From NCBI GenBank assembly GCA_944472155.2, contig OX235279.1, forward strand, positions 117,916,110 to 117,980,109: a DNA stretch of 64,000 nucleotides. The letters are read 5' to 3'. This document shows positions 36,113 through 46,169 of the stretch, piece by piece (the first letter of the stretch is position 1; each line of letters opens with the position of its first letter). The notes below the pieces were generated by a model. That model saw only the letters and a list, made by a program, of their open reading frames with translations. It did not search any database and was not told the origin of the DNA. The position numbers and the translations under genes were made by a program. This stretch comes from Trichobilharzia szidati (Eukaryota; Platyhelminthes; Trematoda; Strigeidida; Schistosomatidae).

Positions 36113-39100
36113 CTAAACACATGAAGGTCGGCGACCAAAGATATTTTCCAAGGCATCTGCTAATGTAGGATAATTAAATTTGAATCCGGAATCGATCAAC
36201 TTTTTAGGAATGACACGTTGACCATCTTCAACTAGTGTGACACGATCAGGACCGAGAAGAAGTTTAAAAACAGACGGAGGTGTTGGAATTCGACTTAAAG
36301 GATTGAACGGAGCCCCAAGTGATTCAGAAACAGCTTTAGCTAGGACAGCCTGTTGAGTAGGTTCTGGTGCTGTACAATTAACAGGTCCACTTGAAAAAGA
36401 TATTTTAGGATCAGCTACATATTCAATGATTCTAATTAAATCACCAAGATGAATCCAAGATATCCACTGACGACCAGAACCAATTGGATTACAAAAACCC
36501 AGACGATGACTGAGATATATAGAGCGAATAAAATGTGAGTCTTTGGACAAAACTACACCTAAAGGAACAAAAATAAAAACACATACATGTTACTTTTGAA
36601 AGTGAAGGTTATATTCAAATTCTGAAAAACAAATTTTGTCATACCTCAAGTTAGTAACTAATTAAGTTTAAGATAGATTAGTTAGGATTCATAAAGCATC
36701 AACTTCACTTGTAATTTAATAATTATTCAAAACTCTATAACAACCACATCACAGCGATTGCCTAAATTAGTGATCAATTGTCTCGCAAATAAATGAGACC
36801 AAGACTTCAAAGCATCACTCTACGCTTCTTTATTTGACATGGGAACAGGATTTGGGTATTGTGGTAGATCAGTCACAGAACAATTTTAATTTGATAAAAA
36901 GCACAGCGACACAATACTACTACTCATTTGAGAGTGCCATCATATGTTTATGAATAAATTGTGCTCGAGATGTCGTCAAGGAAACCAATCAACGAGGCTG
37001 TGAAGCTACATCGACTGAGATGGTCAGGACATGTGTTACGTATGGCTAGTCATCGCCTTCCTCGACAATGCGCATTGTTAGCTGACATAGGGTCAGGTTG
37101 GAAAAGAGCCAGTGGCGGTCAAACCAAGACATGGCCCCAGTCAATGAAACCCACAACAGTTAGTTTAAGCCACGTAGAAGGATGTAGACTTCCTGGTTGG
37201 GGTCCTCGGGACGGTAAACACCAATGACTGAAGACAATCGGTGATATGGCTCAAAATCATTCTCAATGGCTGGTGCAGATGCATCCACTCCTTGTGACTT
37301 ATATCCGATAAAACTATATCGATCTTCGATATTACTATTCCTTTCGCCTCGTATCCCTGTTTACTATCTCTATTTTGCATTTCCTTTTACTTTCTTCTCT
37401 TGCTTGGTGAGCTACATGGAGTGTGGCTACTTGAACTGCTGCACATCGGTGCAAAGTTCTATGTTGAAAACAGACAGACAGATCAAGTAAATAATACTGT
37501 ATCATTGTTTCTTGTCACAAAATAATTCTGTGGTGGAGTGCCTTTTCTATAATTAATAATTGTTTACTGCTTCTACGAAGAGCAGTACCTAACAATTTCA
37601 TTAGACATACAATCTTTACTTTAATCAGCTAAGTGTTAAGCAACTGTATAGATATGACTATTGGCCGCCAAACATGAAAGTTGTCAGTTTCAAATTAACT
37701 GATGCTAAGGCACAACTGATAATTATGTGAAAAAATAATGAGTGAAAAGGTATCATATGAACGAATTGTTTGTTCCAACAAGATTACAATAAAGTATAGT
37801 CGTCAAACCCCACCCTCTGAAAATACGAACAAGAAACGACAGACGGTTTTATAACAAATCTTGGACGCACGAGATGATTTGAAGTAGGGTGGAAACTTAC
37901 TGCGTTTTCCAAGGTATCCATTAATAAATCACTAGAACTTACCTGTTCGTAACTGAATTTGTCGAATATCAGGTCTCGAATGTAATTGAGCAGCTTCTTC
38001 CCACTGTTTAACAAGGCTTGTGATTAGACCACAATCTTTGTATGCAGCAGATTCATCGTAAGTGGCTTCCAAATCGGGAGCATAGAAACCTGGCATGCGG
38101 AAATACATAATAAAAAAATAGAGATGATAAATGTAATTTCGCACGAAATATTACCAGAAACAAAAAAACATCATTGTGTAAACTATTGAAATATAATTTA
38201 TTTTGATTTATTCCACATTGCTCAAACTGTTTACTGACATCAATGATGAATGTATTCGGGCATCAAAAACATCGCCTGGCTACAAGTTTATGGAACTTAC
38301 AATTATAAATACTCGTAGATAGAAGTTTTCAAAATAATTCAGATCATATATTTGAATGAGACATTACATAACTATTGGATGCATTCTCATTATTTTTTAA
38401 AAGGAACATTGATTGAACATTTCAGATCGACACAATTATCTTGCAATATTCAATCAATCCAACTGCTGGTGAACAGTGATTTCAAGAGGGGAGATTCACT
38501 TACTTTTATTATAATGCATACTCAGTGTGAAAGCTAGGTGCAAGACTCACACCTTAAACACGATCAAAAGGTATCCACTTATAATTTCAACTTTATAATG
38601 TTTGAGTGATGATAGAGTAAAAATAATCTATAAACTTCAAGATATTTAGGTCTCAGATTGATTCATGAAAAAGGAATCGAAGAATAAAGAATCGAAATTC
38701 TGCTCCTTATACGTTAACTAGGGCAAGCAGGAAATACTGAGAATTTTTATCGGGAGGTGCATACGTAAACTAAAAGAACTCACCGATGGCGGAAGCATTT
38801 ATAAATGCTTTTAGTCGAGCAGACTTCGAGGCCTCAACCAGAATCCTGGTTGTATCTAAACGACTTGAGAAGAGTTCTTCGATAAATTTATCATAATTCC
38901 TACAATATATTAACATAAATACAACTGCAATTTAATTGGCTAACTGTTTAATAAGAAGGGATGGGTTGATTTCCCCAATATTTCTGCCGCTTAAGTTCAC
39001 AACAACATTTATATCTTCTGGCAACCCATCCTGCTTGATAGAGTTCTGAGATAAATGCATATTATATTTGTAGAAGAAACTCACCCAACTTAAATCATTC

Positions 39101-39213
39101 GAATCTTTTGGATTACGTGTAATAATCTGTACTTTGTGTCCAGCTGCTCGGAGTGATGAAGTGAGCGACCGGCCGATAAGTCCAGTCCCACCGCCTACAT
39201 ATAAGTTTATCAT
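36113..39213 (-). CDS. SDR39U1: SDR39U1-type epimerase-family protein (atypical SDR), 5 exons
   Basis: Exons on the minus strand: 39085-39213, 38945-39045, 38784-38899, 37943-38089 and 36113-36558 (stop included). Together they give a continuous 312-codon frame, close to animal SDR39U1 (about 293-319 aa). All introns are GT-AG: 39, 45, 694 and 1384 bp. Residues 7-14 are the Rossmann dinucleotide-binding GGGTGLIG. NLSGRNI (60-66), the YDES block (126-129) and WIHLGD (199-204) are family signatures. The C-terminus shows the DUF1731 pattern, with DGQRVIPKKLIDSGF then YPTLADAL. The family is related to bacterial YfcH/TIGR01777 proteins, and substrates are not established. The first 39-bp intron is in frame and stop-free, but splicing it out restores the spacing seen in homologues. 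Intron 4 contains retroelement debris. The start is the first Met just before the Rossmann motif. Confident in family, unproven in reaction. Confidence 0.93.
36845..36960 (+). repeat. PLE-terminal-like fragment in SDR39U1 intron 4
   Basis: A ttgggtattgtggtaga motif at about 36852 and gaataaattgtgctcgaga at about 36953 have the same order and spacing type as the PLE 3' region at 33403-33545 and the repeat at 23.3 kb. It flows directly into the non-LTR tail starting near 36961. Confidence 0.5.
36961..37490 (+). mobile_element. Non-LTR retrotransposon 3' tail in SDR39U1 intron 4
   Basis: A plus frame (36961-37227) encodes the end of a non-LTR polyprotein: INEAVKLHRLRWSGHVLRM, SHRLPRQCALLADIGSGWKR, GGQTKTW and CRLPGWGPRDG. 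An untranslated segment follows (tacatggagtgtggctacttgaactgc) that is shared with 32450-32490, ending in a short (acag)n run. It is antisense to the host gene. It belongs to a different subfamily from RTE copies A-D. Confidence 0.8.
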
Positions 39214-40544
39214 AAAGAATATTAAAAACAGGAAGAATTAATCGTAACAATTTAACAAAGATTACTTGCACAGAACACACTCGATAGTTGGGGACAGCTG
39301 GTCATTAGTGATATGTAGTCTTAATATATGCAGAGGTGTTTTCGTGTTATTACGACTGCCATCTATAACGTTTAACTACAGAGAACAGCAACAGAGCATA
39401 CAACTAACTTCACAATGTGAATCCGTACTAAAGTGTGCCAGTCTAAGCGACCAGACTTCAGAAGAGCACACATGAAGGTAGAGAAAAGAAATGTAGTGAA
39501 GCTTCGATATATCAAGATGAACAACAGTAAGTAGGACAGAAAACCGGAAAGATGTAAGTTTGCGTTGCTGCAAATGATGGTGAACCATATCACGACTTCG
39601 TAGGTTGAAATCGCATATTGGCATGACCACCCGTAACTCTTTGCTAATATAATGCTCATTAAGGTAATGCTTCACATCAATCAAGGTGGCAAATAAGCAT
39701 AAGAAACACGTCTAAGCGACCTCATTTGGTGAACCATCACCGAAGGCTAACGTATATCACCCTTAACGCAAACCTTCCTGAAAATCGGTCATGAGGTCCA
39801 ATTTCGCCTTGGATAAAAAGCTGTCGTGAAAAACTCAGTCAGTATCACGTTAGTAGTGACGAAAAACTGATGTGTTAGTCAACCGATGTATCGAATTATA
39901 ACAAAAGTTCAATCCAGTGAAAGCGAAATATTAACATAACTGAACTAATAAAGTATAATTATATTTCAATAGTTTACACACCAATAACAAAACTTATCAT
40001 TGTGCGTAAACTATTGAAATGATCTAATCCACAATGCTCAAACTTTTTACTGATAATAACCGAACTAATATAATGACTTTATGATAAATATAACCTATTA
40101 TACTCGCTGCACATCTCACCTTAACTGTGACGCTAACTTAAAAACTTAGTCAGGGTGGAAACTGAAAAGCAGACTGTGAAAAAAGCCTTTAGTAATATTG
40201 GGTGATATGTTGGATTAACCAAAAGTCACTTGGCAGTATTGTCTATTTTTTACTCTTGCTAACTCCCACTTGAAATAAGACACAAACATTCGTGCACTTT
40301 TACAAAACGATTACCAAGACAACATTCACCTTTAAAAACTCCGACTTTTAGAAAATCTAATACTTAATTAAACTTGTTAACGCCTCATAACGAATTAATT
40401 CAAACCAACCTATCAAAAAATTCATTGCAAGAATAAACAAAAGTCTCCAGTCTGCCACAAGTTTGTCGTCAAAAGTGTTCACTTTTTCAATTGTTACTTA
40501 AATGTATGAAATGTACAAAGTTAACCTACCAAACTTCATTGTTC
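39214..40544. other. 5' flank of SDR39U1, no other gene seen
   Basis: It should contain the SDR39U1 promoter. A short inverted repeat (39963-39980 with 40001-40020, tttcaatagtttacac type) resembles sequence near 38170-38240 in SDR39U1 intron 3, suggesting a small dispersed repeat. No core promoter element could be assigned. Confidence 0.4.
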
Positions 40545-42389
40545 ATACGGAGGACCGACTAAGCGACAAGGCAGGTGGCGTAGACATCTACCTCAAGAAG
40601 AGCCTAACTGTGAGTAGCACTGAAGCTGTCGCAGATGAAAATGAAACAAGTGAACTTCTCTGCTGTAGACATTAGTGCATAAGCCAAGATATTGACTTCT
40701 TTGCTATATAACGTGATCCCGGCTGCAATGCAGACGACTTCGTCATAGAGGAGCTGGGATCGTGGACATCGAAATATCAAAGGCTCGTAGTCGGAGAATT
40801 CAATGTCTCAACAGTAGACTGGGCAAGCATGACAACACCATCACCAGGCATATAATTCCTGGAAACTAGCATTTCACCAGCCCTAGTCCAATAATAACAT
40901 ATTTATTTTCGAACATTCGCTTCCGCGAATGGACTATTTTTACAATATTCAAGTTGAATACACGCACAAAAATACATGGAAAAATTTCTTTTATATTACA
41001 AAATAGTAACTTAGATTAGTAGTAAACATTATTATCGTTTTTGTGCCCAAAAGGCCTCCACGCAGTCGAACGGCCCGTACATATAGTTTGGGCAAGACCA
41101 TTTCGGGGTTGAGAAGCCATTTGTGAGATTCAGGGCAATTTGTTGACTCAGTTAAACCGTAACCATACACCGGGGGTGTAGCTGTTGTGCCCAGCTTTCA
41201 TGGGCTTCTTCTGCTGATGTTACTATTTGTCTTTGGGCTTGCATCGGAAGATTACAGATCCTAAGAAAAGGTGTGAAGGTGGCGGATGACGCGATGCTGC
41301 GTATGAGCGGATTCTTATTGTTGAGTAGTGCCTCGATTCTTTTGCGCCTATTAATCGGAATCGTTGTTGAGAGATTCATAAATGCCAGGCCTCCCTTTTT
41401 GATATCCGCGTGGAAAAATGCAGTTGGAGCGTCTTTCGGGAGGTGAAGCCATCGGCGGACAGCTGCACGAATAAGTTTGTCCATCGTTTTCAGAGTATTC
41501 TTGTGAGTGATGCTGAGAGTCAGTGAATATAGTAGACGAGGAATCAGATTGTTCTTCAGGATTCTCAGTCATTGATGAGGTTTGAGGGGGGCGCTTTTCA
41601 CATTGTCTCAGTATTTATTGAGGACAACCACATGAAGCCCAGGCTCTATGACTCGAAGGACTCCTTTGCAGCTCTAGACCTAGTTTCCTCCTATGGTGAG
41701 GATGTGGACCCCATACAACATCTTCCTCCATTTGGAAAAAGAGTTTACTTTCAAGTTCAAAGCAGCCGTATTGTGTGCTAAAATTTCAGCCCGACAGAAC
41801 TTTCCGATAGCTGAATGAAATGCAGTTGCCTCGGCAGTCAACTTGGTGAACTGATAAAGTAAAAGCCGCATGGAACCAGTCTAAACACGTTTAGCTCAGG
41901 TAAATGAACTTTTCATCTTTTGGTCTGTCCCAATGGTCGGAAACATTGGCCTGAGAGACTGGTGAATTACTCGGACGTAAATACAAATTCTGGAACCTGT
42001 TTACGCACTTGAGACTCCTGAGACCGGGGAGTTGTACAACGTCGCTAAGAACAAACATATTGCGGAAATGCGCCGATCAAGGGTGAAGTTCGAAACACAT
42101 CTGGCTGCAGCTGAACAACATAAGAGAATTTCATCATACATGAACTTCAGGAATAAAACATCTAATTGGTCCCGAACCTGAATATTGACACCGAAACAAC
42201 TGAATCAGGAAAAAGCAGAGGCAATAGCAGGCTACTTCTGCCATGTCATCATACTGCAGTCGTCAATCCCCATAGGATCAGTCTTTGCCACGTTCAAGGA
42301 ACACGGGATAGATTCTCCTGACTTTGACCAGGACGTCGTGTTCAACTGCCTTAAGGAATTAGATGCGGGGAAATGAATAGTCCCTGATT
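40545..42389 (+). mobile_element. CR1-type non-LTR element, left part (split)
   Basis: Plus-strand endonuclease residues start near 40555 (DKAGGVDIYLKKSLTVSS) and run to FNVSTVDWASM at about 40800. After an inserted R2-type fragment, the inter-domain region resumes at about 41960 (LLGRKYKFWNLF, then ELYNVAKNKHIAEMRRSRVK and FETHLAAAEQHKRISSYMN) and continues into the start of the RT (FNCLKELDAGK at about 42343, then PDYL at 42381-42394). The RT is cut by the gypsy array and continues at 54626. Stops are scattered. The fold order is that of CR1/Perere-type elements. Confidence 0.8.
40905..41660 (-). mobile_element. R2-type non-LTR retrotransposon 3' fragment
   Basis: The minus strand reads KSAPLKPHQ near 41595, then LRILKNNLIPRLLYSLTLSI at about 41500-41560. 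The frame 41152-41484 follows with LIRAAVRRWLHLPKDAPTAF, then FHADIKKGGLAFMNL. After a frame change, PKLYVRAVRLRGGLLGTK lies near 41050-41100. This order (RT thumb, then the VR-LPK-D and LYVR-LRGGL-TK blocks) is characteristic of R2-clade proteins. The C-terminal zinc finger and restriction-like endonuclease are not seen. The fragment lies outside 28S rDNA, the normal R2 target, and inside a CR1 element. Confidence 0.75.
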
Positions 42390-42394
42390 ATCTT
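42390..42394. repeat. Target site duplication ATCTT, left
   Basis: The five bases before the first LTR equal the five bases after the last LTR (54626-54630). Keeping one copy restores the CR1 frame as P-D-Y-L-H-P-G-L-L. Confidence 0.9.
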
Positions 42395-42744
42395 TTAGGG
42401 GCTGCGGGTATCGACGTTCGCGAGTTGTACGGATTATACTAACGCAAGATCTTATACCAACAACCACTATAGTGTTCGTTCTTCGAGTACCAAATGGTAA
42501 AGCAAAAGACCAGATTTTGTCGTCCAAAGTACGTATTATATTTCGGGACAAAATCGCGGGTAGAGGTGAATGCTTAGCTAGCTAGTAATCGTGCACGCAC
42601 GTGACACGACGAAGCACCAAATGGCGGGGATGCTTGACCGTAAGCCTTCAGCTAAACAAGTCGACTTAAACAGTGATGGTCAGCATCCAATGTTGAGTGA
42701 TGATTGCTGTGGTTAATAATTTTGGGGAATTATTTACCGCTACA
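42395..42744 (-). repeat. LTR 1 (outer 3' LTR of the array)
   Basis: 350 bp. On the minus strand it starts TGTAGCGG and ends CAGCCCCTAA, and it is followed by the target duplication. It differs from LTRs 2-5 only at its outer end (TTAGGGGCTGCGGG against TTAGAGGGCTGTAGG, plus strand). The left border is set by the target duplication and by the two-base spacer between LTR and primer-binding site in the other units. Confidence 0.93.
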
Positions 42745-42760
42745 GCTCACTCCCCCCCCT
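42745..42760 (-). promoter_or_regulatory. Polypurine tract, unit 1
   Basis: On the minus strand AGGGGGGGGAGTGAGC directly precedes the 3' LTR. It is the expected plus-strand DNA primer in reverse transcription. Equivalent tracts lie at 45716-45731, 48686-48701 and 51656-51671. Confidence 0.85.
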
Positions 42761-43198
42761 AGTGGGTTTGTGAGGACCCTAAGACATGACCAGCCGGAAG
42801 TAAAAATATCTCGATGGTTCCCTGAGGGGTGAAAAAAATCTTCCGAGCGGCTTGATGGAGAGCCTGCTGGTCTGTCTGCCTATGCTAATAGGGTGTCTGT
42901 ACATAGCTTCTTCGATGTTGTTCGTTGGATCCCGTGCTTCGTTTGTTTCCGGTCCAGTGCCCGTTGCACCTGGAAAAGAAGACAAGAATGCTGAGAACCT
43001 TGTCAAGAAAAATGTACCAAACAAGCGTTTTTTTACCAAAAAAATGATATGCATCTACTATACAGTAAAATAATGTAAAGTTCAAAATATCGGGAAAAAA
43101 GAATATACATCTAATTTAATTTTATGTACGGTTATAGGAAAAATATCATTTACTTGTGTTAAATGACGCAACATAAAAAAAATTGATGTGTCACTCAG

Positions 43199-44383
43199 TT
43201 ATGTGAAATAGGTATGAAGGTATCCTGGGAATCTAACGTGACGTCCAGAACGCGTTTTCTTAGAGTGATCGACCGAAGTAGCCAGTGGGCGAATGCCCTG
43301 ACAGTCAATAGTGTGACCCCAAAAATCGAGTGAGTCAACGCCTATTTGACACTTCTGTATATTGATGGTAACACCATGTTGGCGTAACCTTTCAAATGCC
43401 AAGTCCAAGTGTCTAAGGTGAGTTTCCTTATCTGGACTGGCAATGAGGCAGTCGTCTAAGTATGCGTATACAAAGTCGAGACCGCAAAATACTTCATCGA
43501 TGAAGCGTTGGAATGTTTGGGCCGCATTCCGGAGGCCAAATGGCATACGTAGGAATTCGAAAAGTCCGAAAGGCGTGATGATAGCCGTTTTCGGAATATC
43601 TTCCGTTGCCATCGGGATTTGGTTATATGCTTTAACCAAGTCGATTTTGGAGAATATAGATGCTCCAGATAACGTTGCCGTCAAGTCGTGTATGTGAGGC
43701 AAAGGGTAGCAATCAGGAGTTGTTTTGGCGTTCACTCGCCGGTAATCACCAGTGGGTCGCCAATCGTTACTATCCTTTTTCGGTACCATATGCAACGGGG
43801 ATGCCCATGGACTATTCGATGGCCGAATGATGCCAAGGGTGAGCATATGATCGAATTCGTTTCTGGCAATTCTTAGTTTGTCAGGGGCCAGTCGTCGTGC
43901 TTTAGATGTCACGGGCTGTCCTGAGGTTATGATGTGGTGCATAACATTGCTGGTTATGCACGGGAGATCGTTAGATGGGCAATTCAGTTCCGGATATTTG
44001 TCAACAATCGGTTGAAAAGTTGGATCGGGGATTGCTTTCATCTTAACGATTGACAAGCTGGGGCCTACGTAAGTTATGCCTTTGATAGACAAACTAGTAG
44101 TGTTGTCAATTAGTCGTTTACGGCGGACGTCTACGAGCAAATCATGATGATTAAGTAGGTCCGTGCCGATGATGGGCATTGTGACGTCAGCGATTAGAAA
44201 AATCCACCGAATAGGTTTGCGTAAACCTACGTTCAGATAGACGTATTTCCGACCATAGGTTGCAATTGGTTTTCCATTTGCAGCCTGTAGGTTGAAGTTA
44301 GGATCCTTCTGTCGATCTGCTGCTGCAGCAGGAAGGACGCTGACTTCGGCGCCTGTGTCGACTAGATATCTAGTCTGGCTCAT
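43199..44383 (-). CDS. pol: Shortened Pol, unit 1 (protease, RT, fused C-terminal tail)
   Basis: 394 codons from the first ATG. The open frame extends further upstream past the gag stop ([20 protein letters not shown]), so translation probably enters by -1 frameshift from gag. The aspartic protease has D-T-G-A at residues 9-12. RT follows from about residue 175 ([15 protein letters not shown]), with [30 protein letters not shown] and the catalytic YLDD at 308-311. After the thumb motif ([16 protein letters not shown]) the protein jumps at about residue 372 (nt 43270) to [15 protein letters not shown], which resembles the C-terminal end of gypsy integrases. RNase H and the zinc-finger and DDE parts of integrase are absent. 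Unit 1 differs from the others at G (not E) in the tail, C (not R) before GLDF (shared with unit 3), and P (not L) in KAIPDP. It cannot be autonomous. Confidence 0.9.
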   Translation of the reverse strand: MSQTRYLVDTGAEVSVLPAAAADRQKDPNFNLQAANGKPIATYGRKYVYLNVGLRKPIRWIFLIADVTMPIIGTDLLNHHDLLVDVRRKRLIDNTTSLSIKGITYVGPSLSIVKMKAIPDPTFQPIVDKYPELNCPSNDLPCITSNVMHHIITSGQPVTSKARRLAPDKLRIARNEFDHMLTLGIIRPSNSPWASPLHMVPKKDSNDWRPTGDYRRVNAKTTPDCYPLPHIHDLTATLSGASIFSKIDLVKAYNQIPMATEDIPKTAIITPFGLFEFLRMPFGLRNAAQTFQRFIDEVFCGLDFVYAYLDDCLIASPDKETHLRHLDLAFERLRQHGVTINIQKCQIGVDSLDFWGHTIDCQGIRPLATSVDHSKKTRSGRHVRFPGYLHTYFT

Positions 44384-44433
44384 TACATCATGGATGTAAA
44401 GTAAGCGGCTAGTGCCACCAGCGACGGTTGCCG

Positions 44434-45249
44434 CTAACGCGTGCCGGCGGGATAGTTTCCCACAGACTTGGAGGCTCTGCCGAAATCACAAGGTTTTCGA
44501 CAACATTTCGCTTCCTTGCCATAGGTGTTGTGATACCAACACCAGTCAGGATTTTTGAGAGAGCGTGTGTTGGACTTAGATCGTCCACGTGCGCTTTGCT
44601 GTCGAGGGGATTTAGAACGACGATAGGAGGAATTGCTAGGCTTGTTTGACCTAAGCATCTGCTGGACGGAGTTGATTAACTCTATCATTGCAGAATCCTT
44701 CGAAGTCTGTTCGGTAACAGAGTATACTTCGGTGACTGGCCGTTTCGTTATCTCTAGAATTCTATCTGCAGAGACAGCTAAATCATCTATGGGAACACCC
44801 TGAAGTGTCACAAGTACAGTCTGAACTGACTGTGGCAGTTTGGATAAAAATAGTTCTCTAAACAGTCCTTCATCGAACTGACTTTGGCCAATGATCTCTT
44901 TCATTCTTGCCAGCATGCTCACGGCTGACTGATCTCCTAACCCGATGTTACAAAATAACTCATCCAGACGTTGTCGATCTGTGAGAACGTTTCTCTTGAG
45001 GATGGATGCTTTGAGCAACTCGTACGAGTTACTTACCGACATCTGCAGAGTTACGCACCTGCTGAATTCCCGCGGTAGGGCGTGAATAACTGCGAGGAAC
45101 TGTGAACGTTGATCGGTTATGCCATGTTCACAAAAATCAGACTCAGCAATCTGAAACCACGTTTCAGCATTATCTGGCCAATATGGTACTAGCTGGATTG
45201 TTTTGGCGGTTGAGCGAATCTGAATAACCTTGGGGCTAGGATCACTCAT
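44434..45249 (-). CDS. gag: Gag, unit 1
   Basis: 271 codons from the Met of [10 protein letters not shown]. An upstream in-frame Met at 45294 would add 15 hydrophobic residues and is less likely. The N-terminal half ([17 protein letters not shown], then [14 protein letters not shown] and [18 protein letters not shown]) is a Ty3/gypsy capsid fold typical of the CsRn1 clade. A basic Ser/Arg-rich linker ([19 protein letters not shown]) precedes a Cys-His box C-x2-H-x9-C-x3-C at residues 237-254, a CHCC arrangement in place of the usual CCHC. It should package element RNA. The frame is intact in all four units. Unit 1 alone has R instead of K in DFGRASK. Confidence 0.9.
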   Translation of the reverse strand: MSDPSPKVIQIRSTAKTIQLVPYWPDNAETWFQIAESDFCEHGITDQRSQFLAVIHALPREFSRCVTLQMSVSNSYELLKASILKRNVLTDRQRLDELFCNIGLGDQSAVSMLARMKEIIGQSQFDEGLFRELFLSKLPQSVQTVLVTLQGVPIDDLAVSADRILEITKRPVTEVYSVTEQTSKDSAMIELINSVQQMLRSNKPSNSSYRRSKSPRQQSARGRSKSNTRSLKNPDWCWYHNTYGKEAKCCRKPCDFGRASKSVGNYPAGTR

Positions 45250-45350
45250 GACGAAAAGTATGCCGATAACAATATAGTACAAGAATAAACACAAAAAGGA
45301 ACGAACTCACCGGGGTTTATCTGCGTGTGAATTGAAGATGAAGTTCGAGG

Positions 45351-45362
45351 TTGGGCTCACCA
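45351..45362 (-). promoter_or_regulatory. Primer-binding site, unit 1
   Basis: On the minus strand TGGTGAGCCCAA lies two bases after the 5' LTR end (CTAA, then AC). TGGTGA fits a tRNA 3' end TCACCA, as reported for the tRNA-Trp primer of CsRn1-type elements. Equivalents: 48321-48332, 51291-51302 and 54261-54272. Units 2 and 3 have a C/T change just downstream. Confidence 0.7.
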
Positions 45363-45364
45363 GT

Positions 45365-45715
45365 TTAGAGGGCTGTAGGTATCGACGTTCGCGAGTTGTA
45401 CGGATTATACTAACGCAAGATCTTATACCAACAACCACTATAGTGTTCGTTCTTCGAGTACCAAATGGTAAAGCAAAAGACCAGATTTTGTCGTCCAAAG
45501 TACGTATTATATTTCGGGACAAAATCGCGGGTAGAGGTGAATGCTTAGCTAGCTAGTAATCGTGCACGCACGTGACACGACGAAGCACCAAATGGCGGGG
45601 ATGCTTGACCGTAAGCCTTCAGCTAAACAAGTCGACTTAAACAGTGATGGTCAGCATCCAATGTTGAGTGATGATTGCTGTGGTTAATAATTTTGGGGAA
45701 TTATTTACCGCTACA
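45365..45715 (-). repeat. LTR 2 (shared by units 1 and 2)
   Basis: 351 bp. It serves at once as 5' LTR of unit 1 and 3' LTR of unit 2, with no host sequence on either side. Confidence 0.95.
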
Positions 45716-46169
45716 GCTCACTCCCCCCCCTAGTGGGTTTGTGAGGACCCTAAGACATGACCAGCCGGAAGTAAAAATATCTCGATGGTTCCCTGATGGG
45801 TGAAAAAAATCTTCCGAGCGGCTTGATGGAGAGCCTGCTGGTCTGTCTGCCTATGCTAATAGGGTGTCTGTACATAGCTTCCTCGATGTTGTTCGTTGGA
45901 TCCCGTGCTTCGTTTGTTTCCGGTCCAGTGCCCGTTGCACCTGGAAAAGAAGACAAGAATGCTGAGAACCTTGTCAAGAAAAATGTACCAAACAAGCGTT
46001 TTTTTACCAAAAAAATGATATGCATCTACTATACAGTAAAATAATGTAAAGTTCAAAATATCGGGAAAAAAGAATATACATCTAATTTAATTTTATGTAC
46101 GGTTATAGGAAAAATATCATTTACTTGTGTTAAATGACGCAACATAAAAAAAATTGATGTGTCACTCAG

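Noticed and set aside
44428..44649. Plus-strand ORFs inside each gypsy unit (for example 44428-44649, 43443-43697, 45332-45556)
   Set aside because: They are antisense shadows of gag, pol and LTR and repeat identically with each unit.
45307..45522. Minus-strand 71-91 codon ORF across the LTR as a separate gene
   Set aside because: It covers LTR and primer-binding site and has no domain. It is open by chance and repeats with every LTR.
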